Shown here: positions 31,154 to 34,220 of the stretch, one piece after another
How the letters are laid out: every line of letters begins with the position of its first letter
Position numbering within the stretch: position 1 is the stretch's first letter
Source of the DNA: Deltaproteobacteria bacterium
GTDB taxonomy: Bacteria > Desulfobacterota > Binatia > DP-6
Reading direction: 5' to 3'
Length of the DNA stretch: 34,220 bases
Assembly (NCBI GenBank): GCA_005879795.1
Contig: VBKJ01000143.1
Location: 1 to 34,220, forward strand
Translations under genes and position numbers: made by a program
The notes under the pieces: model-generated
The model's database searches: none
What the model was told of the DNA's origin: nothing
Seen by the model: only the letters and a program-made list of their open reading frames with translations

Positions 31154-32520
31154 CGGCCCGCCGCGTGGTCGTGGTGGGCGGCGGCTTCGCGGGCCTCGCG
31201 GCGGCGGTGCGGCTCGGGCGCGGGGGCGCGCAGGTGACGCTCCTCGAGCGCCGGCCGTTCCTCGGCGGGCGCGCCTACTCCTTCGCCGACCCGGCGACGG
31301 GCGAGGTGGTGGACAACGGGCCGCACGCGCTCATGGGCGCGTACACCGAAGCGCTCGACTTCCTCCGCGAGATCGGCGCGTCGGCGAAGCTCCGCGTGCA
31401 GCCGCGGCTTCGCGTGGCGCTCGCGCACCCGGAGCTGGGCGTCGGGGAGGTCGCCGCGCCGCCCGTGCCGGGGCCGCTCCAGGCGCCGCTGGCGCTCCTT
31501 CGCTACCGGCTGCTCGCGCCCGGCGACCGCGTTCGGCTCCTGGCCGGCGCGCTGCGCCTGACCGCGCGGGACAGAGCGCTCGCGGGGCGGACCGTGGCCC
31601 AGGCGCTCGCCGACGTCGGGCAGTCGCGCGCAGCCTGCGAACGCTTCTGGCATCCGCTCGCGATCGCGACGCTCAACGAGGCGCCCGAGATGGCGGCCGC
31701 GGCGCCGTTCGCCGCCGTCCTCCGCCGCGCCTTCTTCGCCGGCGCGCGCGCCGCGCGCTTCGCCCTCGCGGCCGTGCCGCTCTCGGAGCTCTACACCGCC
31801 GATGCGCGCCACGCGATCGAGGCCGCGGGCGGGAGCGTCGTGACCGGCGCGGCCGTGGCCTCGCTCGCGCTCGAGGCCGAGCACGCCCGGGCGGTCCTGC
31901 TGCGCGACGGCCGCCGCGTCGACGCGGACGCCGTCATCCTCGCCGTGCCGTGCGCCGCGCTGCTGCGCCTGCTGCCGCCCGCGCTGCGCGCTGCGCCGCC
32001 CTTCCGCGCCCTCGCCGCCGTCGGCACCTCGCCGATCGTGAGCGTGCACCTGTGGCTCGACCGGCCGGTTGGCTGGGGGTCGTCGTTCCTGGGGCTCCTC
32101 GGCGGCCGCGCGCAGTGGCTCTTCGACTGCGGGCCGGCGCGCGACGGCGGGCGTCGCGTGGCGAGCGTCACCAGCGGCGCCCGCTTCTGGAACGATGCTA
32201 GCGACGAGGCGATCGCGGCCGAGGTGCTGGCCGACGCGGGCGCCGTCCTGCCCGCGCTGCGCGCCGCCCGCTGCACACGCGCGCTCGTCGTGCGCGAGCG
32301 GCACGCGACCATCTCGCTCACGCCCGCGGCCGACGCCGTGCGGCCGCGGGTGACGACGCCGCTCGCGAACCTCTTCCTGGCCGGCGACTGGGTGCAGACC
32401 GGGCTGCCGGCGACGATCGAGGGGGCGGTGCAGGCGGGGCGAGAGGCGGCGGGGAGGGCGCTCGGGGCACCGCTGGTACGCGCCCGCGCCGAGGCGGCGC
32501 GGCGCGCGGGCGTCGGCTGA
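31150..32520 (+). CDS. hpnE: Hydroxysqualene dehydroxylase HpnE
   Basis: FAD-dependent amine-oxidase-fold enzyme reducing hydroxysqualene to squalene. The 456 residues begin VVVVGGGFAGLAAAVRL, the dinucleotide-binding loop, then LLERRPFLGGRAYSFAD and VVDNGPHALMGAYTEAL. FWHPLAIATLNEAPEMAAA is the HpnE-typical segment, and TPLANLFLAGDWVQTGLPATIEGAVQAGREAA is the C-terminal FAD motif, split here by my reading only. The relatives CrtI/PDS desaturases are similar, but NE(A/x)P and the operon context support HpnE. It is the last operon gene, ending 108 bases before a strong hairpin. Confidence 0.93.
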   Translation: MTARRVVVVGGGFAGLAAAVRLGRGGAQVTLLERRPFLGGRAYSFADPATGEVVDNGPHALMGAYTEALDFLREIGASAKLRVQPRLRVALAHPELGVGEVAAPPVPGPLQAPLALLRYRLLAPGDRVRLLAGALRLTARDRALAGRTVAQALADVGQSRAACERFWHPLAIATLNEAPEMAAAAPFAAVLRRAFFAGARAARFALAAVPLSELYTADARHAIEAAGGSVVTGAAVASLALEAEHARAVLLRDGRRVDADAVILAVPCAALLRLLPPALRAAPPFRALAAVGTSPIVSVHLWLDRPVGWGSSFLGLLGGRAQWLFDCGPARDGGRRVASVTSGARFWNDASDEAIAAEVLADAGAVLPALRAARCTRALVVRERHATISLTPAADAVRPRVTTPLANLFLAGDWVQTGLPATIEGAVQAGREAAGRALGAPLVRARAEAARRAGVG

Positions 32521-32628
32521 GCCTTCTCGGTTCCGACGGCGCGGGCCTTCCCGGTTGGTCGAGCGAGTCTCCTACGCAGGCGCGGCCCGCCGTCGGCAGA
32601 GCGTCAGAGCCGAGCCGGCGAGGAATGC

Positions 32629-32663
32629 CCCCCGGCCCGTCGCCTCGGGCGACGGGCCGGGGG
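32629..32663. terminator. Strong GC hairpin between convergent hpnE and the Cys-rich gene
   Basis: A perfect 15-bp stem (32629-32643 with 32649-32663, CCCCCGGCCCGTCGC / GCGACGGGCCGGGGG) and a 5-base loop CTCGG. It lies 108 bases after hpnE and 14 bases past the end of the convergent minus-strand gene. There is no T-run on either strand, so it is not a textbook intrinsic terminator. Its location and stability suggest a bidirectional transcript end or mRNA-stabilising stem. Confidence 0.7.
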
Positions 32664-32677
32664 AAGTGTGCGGGCGC

Positions 32678-33457
32678 CTACCAGAGCCCCTCGCGACGAT
32701 CCAGGAACGCACCACTCGGTGAGCCCGGTGTCGTGGTGGTCGTCGTGCTGGGCGGGCAGGGGTTCGGTGTGCAGGTCGCCGAGCCCGAGGGGATCCCGCC
32801 CTGCGCGGTACACTGGCTCGTGTCGCCGACGGAGATGCAGGTATCGAAGGCTCCCGACGCCGACGACTGCACGCAGCACGCGACGGCGCCCGCGATCGTG
32901 GTGGTCGTGGTCGTCGTCGTGGTCGTGGTGGTGCTCCCCCCACCACACGAGCTGCCCGGGCCGCACGCATCGCAGCAGCTCGGCACCGACCCGACGCACG
33001 CCGTGCCGCCATCGGGCGGTCTGCAGTCGTCCGCGCTCCTCCGGATCGAGCACCTCGTGTGGCCTCTGCGGCTGGTGCGGCAGCAGGTCACGAAGCCCGG
33101 CAGGCCGCAGGTCGACTCCTCCGCGCAGGACACCACGGCATCCTCGCACTCGGGCCGCAGCGATCCGTCCTGGATCGCCGCGTCCGCCACCTCGTCCACG
33201 CAGCTCACGTAGTCGTCGTGGCTGGCGGCGCTGGCGCAATCGCATTCGCCGGCCGCCGTCGCGCGCACGACGGCGACCTGATCGGCGTCCTCGGGCGCCG
33301 TGCCGCAGCCGTTCTCGTCGTCGCCGTTCTCGTGAGCGGGGGCGAGGCTGGCGAGCTGCTGCGGATCCTGTCTCTTCGGTACGGCCGCGCGTGGGAGCAG
33401 CACCATCAGGGTGAAAAGCCCGCCCAGAAACAGAAAACCTCGCACTACACTACGCAT
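32678..33457 (-). CDS. Secreted Cys-rich protein with poly-threonine linkers
   Basis: A 259-residue exported protein of unknown role. The N-terminus is a signal sequence (RGFLFLGGLFTLMVLLPRAA). The mature part has 22 cysteines in patterned clusters (ECDC, TCC, SCCDAC, ACC, NPC), suggesting many disulfides. The first Cys-rich module (about 50-165) includes GFVTCCRTSRRGHTRC and GGTACVGSVPSCCDACG. A homopolymeric linker of 12 threonines follows, then a second module (AGAVACCVQSSASGAFDTC, CTAQGGIPSGSATCTPNPC), a second Thr run of 6 and a short tail. Poly-Thr linkers separate extracellular modules and may be glycosylated. GGAGGAAG precedes the ATG at 33457. The Thr codons give a GTGGTC-type repeat on the plus strand. 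Confidence 0.8.
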   Translation of the reverse strand: MRSVVRGFLFLGGLFTLMVLLPRAAVPKRQDPQQLASLAPAHENGDDENGCGTAPEDADQVAVVRATAAGECDCASAASHDDYVSCVDEVADAAIQDGSLRPECEDAVVSCAEESTCGLPGFVTCCRTSRRGHTRCSIRRSADDCRPPDGGTACVGSVPSCCDACGPGSSCGGGSTTTTTTTTTTTTIAGAVACCVQSSASGAFDTCISVGDTSQCTAQGGIPSGSATCTPNPCPPSTTTTTTPGSPSGAFLDRREGLW

Positions 33458-33730
33458 GGCTTCCTCCGTTCCGCCGGGACGAGGTCCGCGCGGTCCCTCG
33501 CCCGATCCCTTCCGGGTTGGTGACCCTGTGCGGTTGCAAACTGGCCAAGTGTGCCTGCGGCGACAATCCCCCGGCCTCCGGCCCAGAACTCCCGAGACGG
33601 GGGAAAGGGCCGTCCCGCGCTTGGGCCCCCGCGACTACCCCGGACGTGAAAGGCGCCTCCCGAGGGACGGGACGCGGACCCCGCGCGGCCAGCTTCCCTT
33701 CGCGCGCGCATCGGGCCGGAGGGGCTCGCC
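33458..33730. other. Gap upstream of the Cys-rich gene, no gene seen
   Basis: About 270 bases, very GC-rich, with no reading frame resembling a family. It contains an imperfect repeat, CTCCCGAGACGGG (about 33588) and CTCCCGAGGGACGGG (about 33657), and several short self-complementary patches. I compared it by eye with cobalamin and c-di-GMP riboswitch consensus sequences on both strands and found no match. Promoter elements for the minus-strand gene should be here, but none is clear. Confidence 0.35.
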
Positions 33731-33877
33731 ATGCACTGCCCGCTCTGCGCCGCCCCCAGCCGCCAACCACCCGCCTTCGTGGAAGGCCGGATAGCCGATC
33801 GCGCGCTACGCGTGCGAGATGGTCTTCACGAGCGCTGGTGCGGCGAGAGGGAGCTCAGGAAGAAGCACCTCCTGTAG
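33731..33877 (+). CDS. Possible 48-residue zinc-ribbon-like protein
   Basis: A short ORF with a good ribosome site (GGAGGGG, 7 bases before the ATG) beginning MHCPLCAAP, a CxxC knuckle. A basic middle (GRIADRALRVRDGLHERW) and a CGERELRKKHLL end follow. Only one further Cys is present, so a full four-ligand zinc site would need His. Codon use is less GC-biased at third positions than in the neighbours. It could be a true small regulator, a fragment of a longer gene, or chance. No family is recognised. Confidence 0.4.
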   Translation: MHCPLCAAPSRQPPAFVEGRIADRALRVRDGLHERWCGERELRKKHLL

Positions 33878-33899
33878 AAAATCCTCGCCGCGAGAACGT

Positions 33900-34220
33900 C
33901 CGCGTAAAATTTACTGGCTCTGGGCGTGCAAGTCTTTCTCCGATCATAGCTTTTGACGTGCAACCGCTGACTCGATCGGCGCGCGCCATCCGCAAGGCCG
34001 GGCGCGTGGCACATGGGTTGCTCGTACACGGATGCAAGGAGAACGAGGTCTATCCGGTCACGAGGCCGGAACCGACGGTGGGCGGCGAGGGGTGGCGCGA
34101 GCCGTCGTCGGAGGTCGCCGGAGGGGGTATTGCACCGCGCTGGGACCTGTAAGGCGGGAGGGAACCCTGCCGATAGCGAGAGGTGCGCGACCTGTCGCCC
34201 GCGGGCGGGCAAGTGCATGT
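33900..34220 (+). mobile_element. Candidate 5' region of a group II intron, running off the window
   Basis: The stretch is free of a plausible gene and looks like structured RNA. It includes CCGG-TCACGAGG-CCGG, a GNRA-capped stem GGC-GCGA-GCC (about 34090) and GGCGGG...CCCTGCC (about 34153-34171). Sequence blocks such as GAACCGACGGTGGGCGGCG and ACCTGTAAGGCGGGAGGGAA match my recollection of domain I of bacterial group II introns. The maturase/reverse transcriptase ORF would lie beyond the right edge. The 5' boundary is not fixed; GTGCA at 33925 and at 33958 are only candidates for the intron's GUGYG start. This rests on pattern memory, so confidence is limited. Confidence 0.42.
34007..34022 (+). 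promoter_or_regulatory. Exact sigma-54 promoter match
   Basis: TGGCAC, five bases, TTGCT at exactly the -24/-12 spacing. The match to the RpoN consensus (TGGCAC-N5-TTGCW) is full-length. Transcription would start near 34034 and read off the right edge. It lies inside the stretch that also resembles a group II intron, so it may be coincidence within a structured RNA. No enhancer-binding site or regulator is visible. Confidence 0.3.

Noticed and set aside
32900-32940. GTGGTC-type tandem repeat as a CRISPR or satellite
   Set aside because: It is the codon repeat of the poly-Thr linker in the minus-strand gene, with no spacers.
33458-33730. c-di-GMP or cobalamin riboswitch upstream of the Cys-rich gene
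   Set aside because: A few short matches (for example CCCGCGACTACC) but not the ordered consensus on either strand.
33826-34218. Minus-strand 130-codon frame at the right edge
   Set aside because: Antisense to the candidate intron RNA, Arg-rich, no domain and no ribosome site.
34032-34220. Plus-strand open frame starting at ATG 34032 just after the sigma-54 match
   Set aside because: Gly/Arg-rich low-complexity product without domain; better explained as structured RNA.

Overview
The window is uniformly GC-rich (roughly 70% or more by eye), densely packed DNA from a bacterial chromosome. Most neighbouring genes on the same strand overlap by 1 to 20 bases. The combination of a bacterial mevalonate pathway, HpnCDE squalene synthesis, squalene-hopene cyclase and a Cys-rich secreted protein with poly-Thr linkers suggests a deltaproteobacterium-like lineage such as Candidatus Binatia (Binatota/Desulfobacterota_B). 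That placement is inference from gene content only; there is no rRNA or other marker here. I saw no tRNA, rRNA or CRISPR array.

Left part (1-7206, minus strand). The left edge cuts a flavin-dependent thymidylate synthase gene (thyX). Its conserved RHRTA motif is broken by what reads as an intein that runs off the window. After a gene-poor gap comes a tight operon, alr-purH-purD-purE-tsaC-DUF1015: cell-wall D-alanine, late purine synthesis, tRNA threonylcarbamoylation and an unknown.

Middle (7340-20744). Divergent from alr are thiS-thiG (thiazole of thiamine), then a YeiH/UPF0324 membrane transporter with a 43-residue membrane microprotein. A minus-strand set follows: DUF72, a MerR-type HTH/TPR protein and Ku. 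A ligase-only LigD faces Ku divergently, making a small NHEJ locus. A 179-bp palindromic, MITE-like element sits exactly between ligD and a TusA-like gene and supplies both stop codons. Next come hicA-hicB (toxin-antitoxin), a UvrD-type helicase, a Trp/Tyr-rich secreted protein, a small GatC-like ORF coupled to an amidase, a methyltransferase and a small HEXXH metallopeptidase.

Core system (20741-32520, plus strand). A good sigma-70 promoter and a TetR-type operator precede a ten-gene operon: mvaD, mvaK2, fni, mvaA, mvaK1, shc, mvaS, hpnC, hpnD, hpnE. Eight of the nine junctions are 4-base ATGA/GTGA overlaps; the other overlaps by 20 bases. Together the genes carry acetoacetyl-CoA through mevalonate to IPP/DMAPP, and FPP through presqualene-PP and hydroxysqualene to squalene and hopene. 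Only acetoacetyl-CoA thiolase and FPP synthase are missing. The operon ends at a strong hairpin shared with a convergent gene for a secreted Cys-rich protein.

Right edge (33458-34220). No large gene is visible. There is a possible 48-residue zinc-ribbon ORF, and a structured GC-rich stretch that resembles the 5' part of a group II intron and runs off the window.
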